DNA of 12,682 nucleotides from CAZGYE01 sp964530165 (GTDB lineage Bacteria > Planctomycetota > Planctomycetia > Planctomycetales > Planctomycetaceae). The DNA lies in NCBI GenBank assembly GCA_964530165.1, contig CAZGYE010000170.1, positions 1 to 12,682 on the forward strand, written 5' to 3'. The translations under genes and the position numbers were made by a program. Under the pieces are notes generated by a model that was given only the letters and a program-made list of their open reading frames with translations, searched no databases and was not told the origin of the DNA. Below are positions 1 to 7,076 of this stretch, in pieces (the first letter of the stretch is position 1; the number at the start of each line of letters is the position of its first letter).

Positions 1-53
1 GCAGGCTTTCCAGCCTGCCGATCGCTCCTGGCAGGCTGGAAAGCCTGCCCCAC
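1..53 (-). repeat. Palindromic repeat element copy 1 (cut by window edge), inside fabI
   Basis: On the minus strand, position 53 downward reads TGTGGGGCAGGCTTTCCAGC and onward, closely matching the complete copy at 3112-3171. Each arm is itself a small hairpin (GGCAGGCT / AGCCTGCC), and the two arms pair with each other across a 10-base spacer ending in GATC. The complete copy is 60 bp; 53 bp are visible here. Differences from copy 2 are confined to one base per arm, which still pair (C:G here, T:A there), and to the spacer. Confidence 0.85.
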
Positions 54-305
54 ACTCAGCCCATGATTCTCAGCCACCTCGTCGCGCAGCCGGTCGATTT
101 GTTCCTGGTGTTCCACGTCGCACACGTAAATCGGAGCCGATCCGACAAGCTTGCCGACCGATTCACGCTGTTCGGCGGATTGAACCGAGTAAATCACTTC
201 GGCGCCCGATTCGCTCAGGAGCCGAGCAACGTGATAGGCGACGCTCTTGCGGTTCGCGACACCGAAAACGAGGATCTTTTTCCCTTCAAGCTGCAAGAAG
301 TCCAT
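1..305 (-). CDS. fabI: Enoyl-[acyl-carrier-protein] reductase (NADH), N-terminal part, cut by window edge
   Basis: Reading the minus strand from the ATG at 305-303 gives an open frame to the window edge, starting MDFLQLEGKKILVFGVANRK. The G-V-A-N-R-K-S-V-A stretch (residues 15-23) is the nucleotide-binding loop of FabI-type short-chain reductases. Residues 60-66 (YVCDVEH) are the usual strand followed by the Asp that lines the cofactor site. FabI reduces trans-2-enoyl-ACP in the last step of each fatty-acid elongation cycle, in the cytosol. About 82 residues match the family (usual length about 260). From residue 83 the frame enters a palindromic repeat and encodes VGQAFQPARSDRQAGKP where FabI normally has the strand leading to its conserved H-S-I-A-F region. 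The frame stays open through the repeat, so this is either an in-frame insertion or a broken gene; the window ends too early to tell. No strong ribosome-binding site is visible. Divergent from the gene at 501. Confidence 0.8.
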   Translation of the reverse strand, partial: MDFLQLEGKKILVFGVANRKSVAYHVARLLSESGAEVIYSVQSAEQRESVGKLVGSAPIYVCDVEHQEQIDRLRDEVAENHGLSVGQAFQPARSDRQAGKP

Positions 306-342
306 CCTGGTAGTCCATTGCGGATTTTCTCATCGGAATACG

Positions 343-360
343 CGCGGATATTCATCCGCG
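343..360. repeat. 7-bp inverted repeat in the fabI leader
   Basis: CGCGGAT, a 4-base loop ATTC, and ATCCGCG form a perfect 7-bp stem between fabI (start 305, minus strand) and a TATACT hexamer read on the minus strand at 385-380. It could be a hairpin in the fabI leader or a binding site for a dimeric regulator. Function is inference only. Confidence 0.35.
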
Positions 361-410
361 GCTGACGGCTTTCCACAGAAGTATACTCCGTGCTCGCGGC
401 ATTTGCATGC

Positions 411-440
411 TTACTTGCCTGAAGGCGAATGTGGTAGAAT
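411..440 (+). promoter_or_regulatory. Possible promoter for the F-domain gene / tgt / secDF cluster
   Basis: A good -10 hexamer TAGAAT lies at 435-440 with a weak -35 candidate TTACTT (411-416) 18 bases upstream. Transcription would begin near 447, about 54 bases before the GTG start at 501. The -35 is poor, so this is tentative. Confidence 0.3.
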
Positions 441-500
441 CGCTGGTGGTTGGTGTTCAGGGTTTCGTCTGAAAAGAAGTTGAAATCGAAGGTCCGGTTG

Positions 501-1544
501 GTGTTTGGCTCGCGTATTCGATTGAAATCGTTGTCGTTGTTGTGCCGGTCGCTGGGCACGATGCTCAACTCGGGCGTCGAGATCAAGAAGGCGCTCAAGC
601 TGGCTGCGACAAAGACAGGGGACGTCCGCGCCCGGCAAGCGCTGGCCGAGATCAACGACGCCGTCGGCCGCGGCGCGGACGTCTCCTCGGCAATGCGCGG
701 CCAGAGTGGTGCTTTTCCCGACTTGCTGATCGACATGGTCGATGTCGCCGAACAGACCGGGTCGCTGCCCGAAATCCTGCACAGCCTGGCTGAGCACTAC
801 GAAAACAACCTCCGCCTGCGACGGGATTTTCTCAAGGCGATCTCGTGGCCCATGTTTCAGCTCGTCGCGGCCGTTCTGATCATTGCCTTCGTCATCCTCT
901 TGTTGGGGTGGATTGCCGAAATGCAGGAGAAAAGACAGGGCCAAGCGATCGACGTTCTGGGCTGGGGACTGACCGGCACAAGCGGGGCGGTGACCTGGCT
1001 GACGATTGTGTTCGGATCGGCTGCCGCTTTGTTTGTCGGCTATCAGATTCTCATCCGGTCGATGCAGGGCAAGAGGTCTCTCGACTCGCTCTTGATGCGA
1101 ATTCCCGTGCTCGGTGGTTGCATGCGATCGTTCGGCATCGCGCGGTTTTCGTGGGCGTTTTCGTTGACGCAGCAGGCCGGTATGCCCATCGACAACAGTT
1201 TGGAAGCCAGCCTGCGAGCCACCGGCAATGGGGCATTCGTGGGGGCGACCGGGCAGATTTGCGGCGACGTGCGAGAGGGATGTCAATTGGGCGAGGCCCT
1301 CTCCTCCTCCCGGTTGTTTCCCGCTGACTACATCGAAATGGTCCACGTCGGCGAGACGTCCGGCACCGTCCCGGAAATGCTCGAACGGCTCAGCCCCCAA
1401 TTCGAGGATCAGGCCCGCCGCAGCCTGTCGATGTTGGTTTCGGCCTTGGGTTGGCTGGTTTGGGCGATCGTGGCCGGGTTCATCATTTTTGTGGTGTTCA
1501 GTATCATGTCGTGGTACATCGGCATGCTCAAAGAATTCATGTAA
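501..1544 (+). CDS. Type II secretion system F-domain (GspF/PilC-like) inner-membrane protein
   Basis: Encodes 347 aa from a GTG start with GAAGG at 488-492, 8 bases upstream. An in-frame TTG at 450 would add 17 residues without family resemblance, so I prefer 501. The protein shows the duplicated T2SSF architecture: first domain about residues 10-135, second about 212-335. Each carries the helical motif with a Glu and Gly (VAEQTGSLPEIL at 82-93, VGETSGTVPEML at 283-294). Three hydrophobic segments are visible near 117-138, 163-184 and 313-340. GspF/PilC proteins are inner-membrane platforms that couple a secretion or pilus ATPase to pilin assembly. It is shorter than typical GspF (about 400 aa), lacking much of the N-terminal cytoplasmic stretch. 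No ATPase, pilin or secretin gene is nearby, so its machine cannot be named. It ends 9 bases before tgt, implying cotranscription. Confidence 0.85.
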   Translation: MFGSRIRLKSLSLLCRSLGTMLNSGVEIKKALKLAATKTGDVRARQALAEINDAVGRGADVSSAMRGQSGAFPDLLIDMVDVAEQTGSLPEILHSLAEHYENNLRLRRDFLKAISWPMFQLVAAVLIIAFVILLLGWIAEMQEKRQGQAIDVLGWGLTGTSGAVTWLTIVFGSAAALFVGYQILIRSMQGKRSLDSLLMRIPVLGGCMRSFGIARFSWAFSLTQQAGMPIDNSLEASLRATGNGAFVGATGQICGDVREGCQLGEALSSSRLFPADYIEMVHVGETSGTVPEMLERLSPQFEDQARRSLSMLVSALGWLVWAIVAGFIIFVVFSIMSWYIGMLKEFM

Positions 1545-1553
1545 GTCGAAACC

Positions 1554-2672
1554 TTGAGCGTTTTTCGCTTCGAGCTGGATCAAACCGACCGGCACACCGC
1601 CGCCCGAGCGGGACGCTGGATCACGCCGCATGGCGTGGTGGAGACGCCGGCGTTCATGCCGGTCGGAACGTTGGCGACGGTCAAAGGTCTCACGCCGTCT
1701 CAACTCCGCGAGGCGGGATCGCAGATGGTATTGGCCAACACGTACCATTTGGCGCTGCGGCCCGGGGCGGAAGTCGTGGCCGAGGTGGGTGGTCTGCACG
1801 CATTTATGGGGTGGGACGGGCCGATAGTGACCGACAGCGGCGGCTTTCAGGTGTTCAGCCTGTCGCGATTGACCCGACTGGACGACGAGCAGGTGGTGTT
1901 TCGGTCCCACATCGACGGCAGCCAGTTGGAATTGTCGCCCGAAAAGGCCGTTCACATGCAAGAGCTGCTCGGCGCCGATTGCATCATGTGTCTGGACGAA
2001 TGCCCGCCTCACCCTCTCGAAGCCGAACGCTTGCTGCAAGCCGTCGATCGCACTACCCGCTGGGCGGCCCGTTGCCGAGACGCCCAGCGGCGAGACGATC
2101 AGGCCCTATTCGGGATCGTACAGGGCGGCATCGACCGGGAAATGCGGGAACGTTCTGCCGAAGGTCTGTTGGCCCTCGACTTTCCCGGATACGCACTCGG
2201 CGGTCTGAGCGTCGGGGAAACTCCCGATGAGATGTACCGGACGCTGGACTGGACGGTCCCCATGCTGCCTGCCGATCGGCCGCGTTATCTGATGGGGGTC
2301 GGCACGCCGCGGGACCTGATTCGTGCGGTGCTTCGCGGCGTCGATCTGTTCGATTGCGTCCTGCCGACCCGCAACGGCCGCAACGCGACGGCCTTTACCA
2401 GCCAGGGTCGCGTGCGGCTGCGGAACCGGAAACACCAGCGAGACGCTTCGCCGCTGGACCCCGAGTGCCGATGTCCTGTCTGCCGGCAGTTCAGCCGGGC
2501 GTATCTGCGTCACCTATTCATCGCGGGTGAGATGCTCGGGCCGATTTTGCTTTCGTGGCACAACCTCGCCTACTATCAGACGTTCTTGCGAGCGCTGCGG
2601 ACCGCGATTCGAGAGGGACGGGTCAAGGAGTTTCGCTCGGTACACCTTGCCCGCCGGGGCGAAGCCTTCTAA
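1554..2672 (+). CDS. tgt: tRNA-guanine (queuine) transglycosylase
   Basis: A 372-aa protein of full family length. It exchanges guanine-34 in the anticodon of GUN-decoding tRNAs (Tyr, His, Asn, Asp) for preQ1 during queuosine synthesis, in the cytosol. Visible landmarks: MPVGT..TVKG near 35-45; DSGGFQ at 94-99, with Asp94 in the position of the substrate-binding Asp; GIVQGG at 187-192; GGLSVGE at 216-222; and LFDCVLPTRNGRNA at 265-278, whose Asp267 matches the covalent nucleophile. The zinc site is C305, C307, C310 and H336. The start is a TTG at 1554, chosen because the first residues (SVFRFEL) fit the usual N-terminus; no strong ribosome-binding site is visible. It lies 9 bases after the F-domain gene and 42 bases before yajC, the classic tgt-yajC-secDF order. 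Confidence 0.97.
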   Translation: MSVFRFELDQTDRHTAARAGRWITPHGVVETPAFMPVGTLATVKGLTPSQLREAGSQMVLANTYHLALRPGAEVVAEVGGLHAFMGWDGPIVTDSGGFQVFSLSRLTRLDDEQVVFRSHIDGSQLELSPEKAVHMQELLGADCIMCLDECPPHPLEAERLLQAVDRTTRWAARCRDAQRRDDQALFGIVQGGIDREMRERSAEGLLALDFPGYALGGLSVGETPDEMYRTLDWTVPMLPADRPRYLMGVGTPRDLIRAVLRGVDLFDCVLPTRNGRNATAFTSQGRVRLRNRKHQRDASPLDPECRCPVCRQFSRAYLRHLFIAGEMLGPILLSWHNLAYYQTFLRALRTAIREGRVKEFRSVHLARRGEAF

Positions 2673-2714
2673 GATACCCCCTGAATTTTCGGATCCCCGG
2701 CAAGGACCGACCTG

Positions 2715-3065
2715 ATGAGTGAATGGTTTTCCGCGTTGTGTCTGCTGGCCGCTGAGCAGAAGAAACAGCAGGTGAGTCCGTTGACGCCGCTGTTGTTCCC
2801 GATGCTGGCGATCGGCTTTTTGTGGTACTTTCTGTTGTTTCGCCCCCAGCGGCGAGAGCAGCAGCGGCGAGACGACTTACTCAAGGAGCTGAAGAAGAAT
2901 GACCGCGTGGTGACGCTCGGCGGGATCATCGGCACGATCGCCAACATTTCCCAGGATGGAAAAGACGTGACGCTCAGAGTCGACGACAACACACGCATCC
3001 GAGTGCTCCGCTCGAGCATTCAGGGGCCGTACAAGGACAGGGAAGAAAGCGACGCGTCAAAGTAG
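2715..3065 (+). CDS. yajC: Preprotein translocase accessory subunit YajC
   Basis: Encodes 116 aa from an ATG preceded by AAGGA at 2702-2706 (8-base spacing). One transmembrane helix spans about residues 23-42. It is followed by the family's RPQ motif (43-45), a charged segment, and NDRVVTLGGIIGTI (62-75), which matches the YajC signature of a small beta domain on the cytoplasmic side. YajC associates with SecD and SecF in the inner membrane and assists Sec-dependent export. It is somewhat extended at the N-terminus (about 20 residues before the helix) compared with the E. coli protein. It is followed by 129 bases carrying palindromic repeats before the next gene; such a gap is unusual within an otherwise compact cluster. 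Confidence 0.95.
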   Translation: MSEWFSALCLLAAEQKKQQVSPLTPLLFPMLAIGFLWYFLLFRPQRREQQRRDDLLKELKKNDRVVTLGGIIGTIANISQDGKDVTLRVDDNTRIRVLRSSIQGPYKDREESDASK

Positions 3066-3092
3066 TCGCGGATAGAGAGAATTGACCCATTT

Positions 3093-3171
3093 TGTGGGAC
3101 AGGCTTTCCAGTGTGGGGCAGGCTTTCTAGCCTGCCACGGGTGATCGGCAGGCTAGAAAGCCTGCCCCACA
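3093..3171. repeat. Palindromic repeat element copy 2 (complete) with an adjacent partial copy
   Basis: The complete element is at 3112-3171: two 25-base arms (3112-3136 and 3147-3171) that are exact reverse complements, around a 10-base spacer ACGGGTGATC. Each arm also folds on itself (GGCAGGCT TTCT AGCCTGCC). Immediately upstream, 3093-3111 repeats the first 19 bases of an arm with one mismatch plus the C/T variant (TGTGGGACAGGCTTTCCAG), a truncated copy. The element lies in the yajC leader-side gap, just upstream of the ribosome-binding site for the 118-aa protein at 3195. It is homologous to the copy inside fabI at 1-53. Confidence 0.9.
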
Positions 3172-3194
3172 TACTTCAGAGAGGATCAAACTCG

Positions 3195-3551
3195 ATGCTC
3201 GACATGCTTTCCGATTGGCTCATGCTGTCCGCCGCCGAGGCGAACGGAACGCCGTTGTGGTTGTTGTTCTTGATTGTCATCGCCATTTTCGTGGTGCCTT
3301 TCGCGCTGGGGGGCTTTGTCGCGCGGACCCTGAAGCTGAAGGACCTCGGCTTCAAGATGGGCGTGATTCTGCTGACGGCGGTGTTGGGCTTAACGCCGTT
3401 CGTCTGGCAAGTTGTCCAAAGCAAAGTCGACAGGCGCCGGTACGCGGATGAGCTGGCGAAGTGGGAAGCAAAGCAACAGCAATTCCGTGTCACCGACGAA
3501 GGTGTCGCGAAGCTCAAGAAAGCATTACCGGGCTGTGAGATCAAGCGTTAG
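3195..3551 (+). CDS. Two-TM protein: detached SecDF N-terminal membrane segments joined to a terminal leucine-rich repeat
   Basis: Encodes 118 aa from the ATG at 3195, with GAGAGGA just upstream (9-base spacing). An in-frame ATG at 3111 would only add translated repeat DNA, so it is rejected. Two transmembrane helices (about residues 20-44 and 54-75) flank a short basic loop (KLKDLGFK), predicting both ends outside the cytoplasm. From memory, planctomycete SecDF proteins carry such a helix pair just before their first periplasmic domain. Residues 77-97 are charged and probably helical. Residues 98-118 (VTDEGVAKLKKALPGCEI region) match the closing repeat of planctomycete LRR lipoproteins, which has no business in SecDF. 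With the following gene, it reads as one half of a split secDF. If translated, it could still associate with the SecDF body. Function untested. Confidence 0.75.
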   Translation: MLDMLSDWLMLSAAEANGTPLWLLFLIVIAIFVVPFALGGFVARTLKLKDLGFKMGVILLTAVLGLTPFVWQVVQSKVDRRRYADELAKWEAKQQQFRVTDEGVAKLKKALPGCEIKR

Positions 3552-4106
3552 CGCCACACAACCACCGGCAAAGTCCCAAGCGTCAGGCCAGCGGTCATAC
3601 CGGTCGGTTTTGTGAGGGCAATCAAGGAACCTAACATGTTCAGGCTCAACCGAACCCACAGTCCTCACCTTACAGGTGTCTTGTGGTTTCTCTTGCCGGT
3701 GGTTGTTCTGGTCGGTCTTTGTGGCTGTGGGAAACAAGATCCGATCGATGCGCTCCAACGAATGGGGGCCAAGATCGAGCGGAGCCGAGGAGGTCGAGTC
3801 ACGAAAGTCAGTTTTCCGACCAGTGCTACCGACGCCGCGCTCGCACATCTGAAGGGCTTGCGCTCTCTCAAGGAGCTGGAGCTGTCTGGAACACAGATTA
3901 GCGATGCTGGGCTGGAGTATCTGTCAGGCCTGGATCATCTGGAAGTGCTCGACTTGGCCGACACGGCAATCACCGATGCCGGGCTCGGGCATATCAAAGC
4001 CTTGACCAGCCTCAAAACAGTGAAAATCGGAGACACAGCGGTTACCGATGCGGGACTCGAGAATCTGCGCGAATTGAAGCATCTCGAAGAGTTGTCGCTC
4101 CTCGGC
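3486..4106 (+). mobile_element. Putative inserted segment: circularly permuted LRR lipoprotein gene inside secDF
   Basis: This 621-bp segment begins with the codon for Arg98 of the 118-aa protein and ends with the codon for Gly157 of the large protein. It holds, in order, the 3' end of an LRR gene (21 codons plus stop), an 84-base intergenic stretch with a ribosome-binding site, and the 5' 157 codons of an LRR lipoprotein gene. Joining the end (ELSLLG) to the beginning (RVTDEG) restores the LRR register with about one residue (the usual T) missing, giving a protein of about 178 aa. Removing the segment would rejoin the SecDF membrane segments to its body. No terminal inverted repeats or target duplication are evident, so the mechanism is unknown. 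Insertion boundaries are inferred from protein motifs, good to a few codons. Confidence 0.5.
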
Positions 4107-6965
4107 AAGGAGCGGCCAAGCCGACCCAAAGACCGGAGCTGGCTGGATTCGATTCGGCTGGGCATCGACCTGGCCGGCGGAACCAACCTGGTGTTCCAGG
4201 TCTATAGCGATGATCCAGACAAACCGATCACGTCGCAGGTGATGAAGCAAATGGTCGCCGCCGTGGGCCGGCGGATCAATCCGTCTGGAACCGAAGAAGT
4301 CACCGTCCGGCAGGTCGGAGCGGACCGCATCGAGGTGATCATTCCCGGCGCCGACCGCGAAGACATCGAGCGAATCAAGGGGAAAATCTCAAACCTTGGC
4401 CGCTTAGAATTTGCGATACTCGCCAACGAGCAGGATCACAAGACGCTGATTGCCAAAGCGCGGAAGCTGCGCGACGACGAAAGGGACATCCGCGAAGGTG
4501 GTCGCGTCCGGGCCAGTTGGCGTCCTGTCGGCCGGGATCGGCAAGGAGTCCCCAAGGACGTCAGTCAGGACGGTCAGGTCGCCATGCGCGAGGTCGAGCG
4601 GAATGGGGAAAAGGTGCAGGAGTTTCTCGTCGTCTTCGGGCCGGAAAAGTATCGTGTGACCGGAAAGTATTTGACACGGGCCTACGAAACAGCAGACCGA
4701 AACGGCGCCCCGGCGGTCGGGTTTCTGTTTAACACGACCGGCGGATTTCTGTTCCAGAAACTGACCAGCGCAAACCGGCCTCGAAAGACCGACAACTTCC
4801 AGCGGCGGCTGGCCGTGCTGCTGAACGAAGAAATCCACTCGGCGCCGAACCTGCTCGAAACGATCAGCACCAGTGGTCAGATTTCCGGGCGGTTCAGCCG
4901 TGAGGAAATCGACGAGCTCACGAGCGTGCTGAATGCCGGGGCCCTGGTGGTGCCGATCGAGCGCGATCCGATCAGCGAGTTCAGCATCAGCCCGCTCTTG
5001 GGGCACGACGTGCAGGAGAAAGGGAAGTGGGCCATCATTTGGGCTGCCGGGACCGTGCTGGTCTTTATGCTGGCGTATTACTTGTTTGCCGGTATGGTGG
5101 CCGACATGTGTCTGGTGCTGAACCTGATTCTGGTGCTGGGGATAATGGCGTTCATCGACGCCACGTTTACGCTTCCCGGCTTGGCCGGTTTGGTCTTAAC
5201 GATCGGCATGGCGGTCGACGCCAACGTGCTCATCTTCGAACGCATTCGCGAAGAGGCCAATCGCGGATCGAGCCTGCGGATGGCCATTCAGAACGGCTTT
5301 GGGCGGGCCTTTACGACCATCGTCGACGCCAACGTCACGACGCTTATCACCGCCGTCGTGCTGTACATGATTGGGACTGACCAAATTCGCGGCTTCGCGG
5401 TGACTCTGTTCATCGGTATTACGATGAGCATGTTCACGGCTCTTTACGTCGGTCGGCTGGTGTTCGACATTTTTGAGCGGAAGCGCTGGCTGACGAGCGT
5501 GAAGATGCTGAGCGTTGTCGGCGCGACGCGGCTCGATTTCGTTGGAAAGAAGGCGATCGCCGCCGTCTGCTCGCTCGCGCTGATCGTGGTCGGCATCGGC
5601 GCGGTCTTCGCGCGCGGGGAAGACAACCTCGACATCGACTTCAGCGGCGGGGCAATGGTCACCTTCGAGCTGGCTGAACAATCGGGAACGCCGTTGCCGA
5701 CGATTGACGAAGTCCGCAGTCTCCTGAAAAAACAACCGGAGCTTGGCTCGAGCATCACGCTGGAACAATTGGTCACGCTGGATGAGCTGGAACAAGGCGT
5801 CGAGGCCGGCAAGCGGTACCGATTGCGCTCCAAAGTGCAAGACGTCAACCAGATCAAATCGGCCGTCAACGCGGCTTTGACGGGCGCGGGTTATCAACTG
5901 CGGCGGGTGACGGCCAAAATCGGTGAGATCGCCGAAATCCGGAAAAGCGTCCCGAAAGCGGACGAAGAAAAGAAGGGGGACGACAACGGCGGTGGCGAGA
6001 AGGAAGCGGCGGACAGCGAACATGAGACGAAGTCGTCCACTGGACCCGACGATGAGTATGCCGGCGGACATCAGGTCGAACTGACGTTTAGCGACGAAGT
6101 CAAAGAGACGACGATCGTCATGTATCTTGCCGAGCAGATTGCGAAGCACCTGATGGACGATGGTCAAACGCAAAAGTACGAGAAACCGGAATCGCTGTTC
6201 GAGTTGAAGGGCACCGAAGGTCCCGGCGTCGGCGCAAAAGAAGGAGAGACTCGCCACTACACCACAATGCTGTTGAAGGCCCGGCCCGAGCTGGCCGAGG
6301 CCGATCTCAAGGTCTCCCTGGACAATATGCAGCAGACGATGGCCACCAGTCCGATCTTCGAGGAAGTCAACAGTTTCGCCAGCTCCGTCGCCACAGAAAT
6401 GCAAGAGTCGGCCGTGATGGCCATGCTGACCAGCCTGATCGCCATCGTCGCCTACATCTGGTTCCGCTTCCAACGGATCACGTTCGGTCTGGCGGCTGTC
6501 GCCGCCCTGGTGCACGACGTGCTGGTCGTACTGGGATTGGTGGCGCTGGCTTCCTATGCCAGCAGAAGCGGCTTCGGCGACGCGCTGCTCCTGGTCGACT
6601 TCAAAATCAACCTGCCGATGGTCGCCGCGTTCATGACGATCGTCGGCTATTCGCTCAATGATACGATCGTGATCTTCGACCGCATTCGCGAGGTGCGCGG
6701 CAAAAACCCGGCGCTGACTGTTGAGATGGTCAACCGCAGTCTGAACCAGACGCTGTCCCGGACCTTGTTGACCTCATTCACGACGCTGGTCGTCGTGGTG
6801 ATTCTGTACGCGATCGGCGGCGAGGGCATCCACGGCTTCGCCTTCTGTCTGGTGTCGGGCGTCATCGTCGGAACGTACAGCTCCATTTACGTGGCCAGCC
6901 CGATTCTGTTGTGGTTGATGAACCGGCCCGGCAGCACGACGGGGCGGGCGAGGACGGCCGCCTGA
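3636..6965 (+). CDS. secDF: SecD-SecF fusion protein with an N-terminal LRR-lipoprotein module
   Basis: 1109 aa from the ATG at 3636 (AAGGA at 3624-3628, 7-base spacing); a GTG at 3612 would bypass this site. Residues 1-31 are a lipoprotein-type signal peptide with Cys29 and Cys31 as possible lipidation sites. Residues 66-157 hold about three 24-residue leucine-rich repeats (L..L..L.L..T.I.DAGL). From about 160 the protein is SecD: LGIDLAGG at 175-182, periplasmic P1 domain, then TM helices about 463-615 including TLPGLAGLVLTIGMAVDAN (near 512). SecF follows from about 623: IDFSGG near 668, an acidic low-complexity insert about 774-812, extra periplasmic sequence, and GYSLNDT near 1004 before the final helices. 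SecDF uses the proton gradient to draw proteins out of the SecYEG channel. Here the usual first membrane helix is absent and replaced by a secretion signal, an architecture I do not recognise from the family. Probably co-expressed with yajC. Confidence 0.93.
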   Translation: MFRLNRTHSPHLTGVLWFLLPVVVLVGLCGCGKQDPIDALQRMGAKIERSRGGRVTKVSFPTSATDAALAHLKGLRSLKELELSGTQISDAGLEYLSGLDHLEVLDLADTAITDAGLGHIKALTSLKTVKIGDTAVTDAGLENLRELKHLEELSLLGKERPSRPKDRSWLDSIRLGIDLAGGTNLVFQVYSDDPDKPITSQVMKQMVAAVGRRINPSGTEEVTVRQVGADRIEVIIPGADREDIERIKGKISNLGRLEFAILANEQDHKTLIAKARKLRDDERDIREGGRVRASWRPVGRDRQGVPKDVSQDGQVAMREVERNGEKVQEFLVVFGPEKYRVTGKYLTRAYETADRNGAPAVGFLFNTTGGFLFQKLTSANRPRKTDNFQRRLAVLLNEEIHSAPNLLETISTSGQISGRFSREEIDELTSVLNAGALVVPIERDPISEFSISPLLGHDVQEKGKWAIIWAAGTVLVFMLAYYLFAGMVADMCLVLNLILVLGIMAFIDATFTLPGLAGLVLTIGMAVDANVLIFERIREEANRGSSLRMAIQNGFGRAFTTIVDANVTTLITAVVLYMIGTDQIRGFAVTLFIGITMSMFTALYVGRLVFDIFERKRWLTSVKMLSVVGATRLDFVGKKAIAAVCSLALIVVGIGAVFARGEDNLDIDFSGGAMVTFELAEQSGTPLPTIDEVRSLLKKQPELGSSITLEQLVTLDELEQGVEAGKRYRLRSKVQDVNQIKSAVNAALTGAGYQLRRVTAKIGEIAEIRKSVPKADEEKKGDDNGGGEKEAADSEHETKSSTGPDDEYAGGHQVELTFSDEVKETTIVMYLAEQIAKHLMDDGQTQKYEKPESLFELKGTEGPGVGAKEGETRHYTTMLLKARPELAEADLKVSLDNMQQTMATSPIFEEVNSFASSVATEMQESAVMAMLTSLIAIVAYIWFRFQRITFGLAAVAALVHDVLVVLGLVALASYASRSGFGDALLLVDFKINLPMVAAFMTIVGYSLNDTIVIFDRIREVRGKNPALTVEMVNRSLNQTLSRTLLTSFTTLVVVVILYAIGGEGIHGFAFCLVSGVIVGTYSSIYVASPILLWLMNRPGSTTGRARTAA

Positions 6966-7013
6966 ACGGTCTGTTTCAGTGTGCTTTGTTGGGTTCCGAA
7001 ACCTATTGAGCCA

Positions 7014-7047
7014 GCGGGCTTGCCCGCCGCGCCCCGCGAGCGGGGCG
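7014..7047. terminator. Two adjacent GC-rich hairpins between convergent genes
   Basis: GCGGGC TT GCCCGC at 7014-7027 and CGCCCCGC GA GCGGGGCG at 7030-7047 form two strong hairpins in the 111-base gap between secDF (+) and the dehydrogenase (-). They could terminate transcription from both sides. No T-run follows on either strand, so they may instead be dispersed repeats. Confidence 0.45.
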
Positions 7048-7076
7048 GCTAAATAGGCCCGTGCAACTCGATAGCC

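Noticed and set aside
411..2039. Long minus-strand open frame (542 codons)
   Set aside because: Antisense to the F-domain gene and tgt. Its product is rich in His, Gln and Arg with no motif, typical of a shadow in GC-rich DNA.
3111..3194. Upstream ATG extension of the 118-aa protein
   Set aside because: The added 28 residues are translated palindromic repeat; the ATG at 3195 has a good ribosome-binding site.
5196..6515. Long minus-strand open frame (439 codons)
   Set aside because: Antisense to secDF, whose protein motifs are unambiguous; the composition is that of a shadow.
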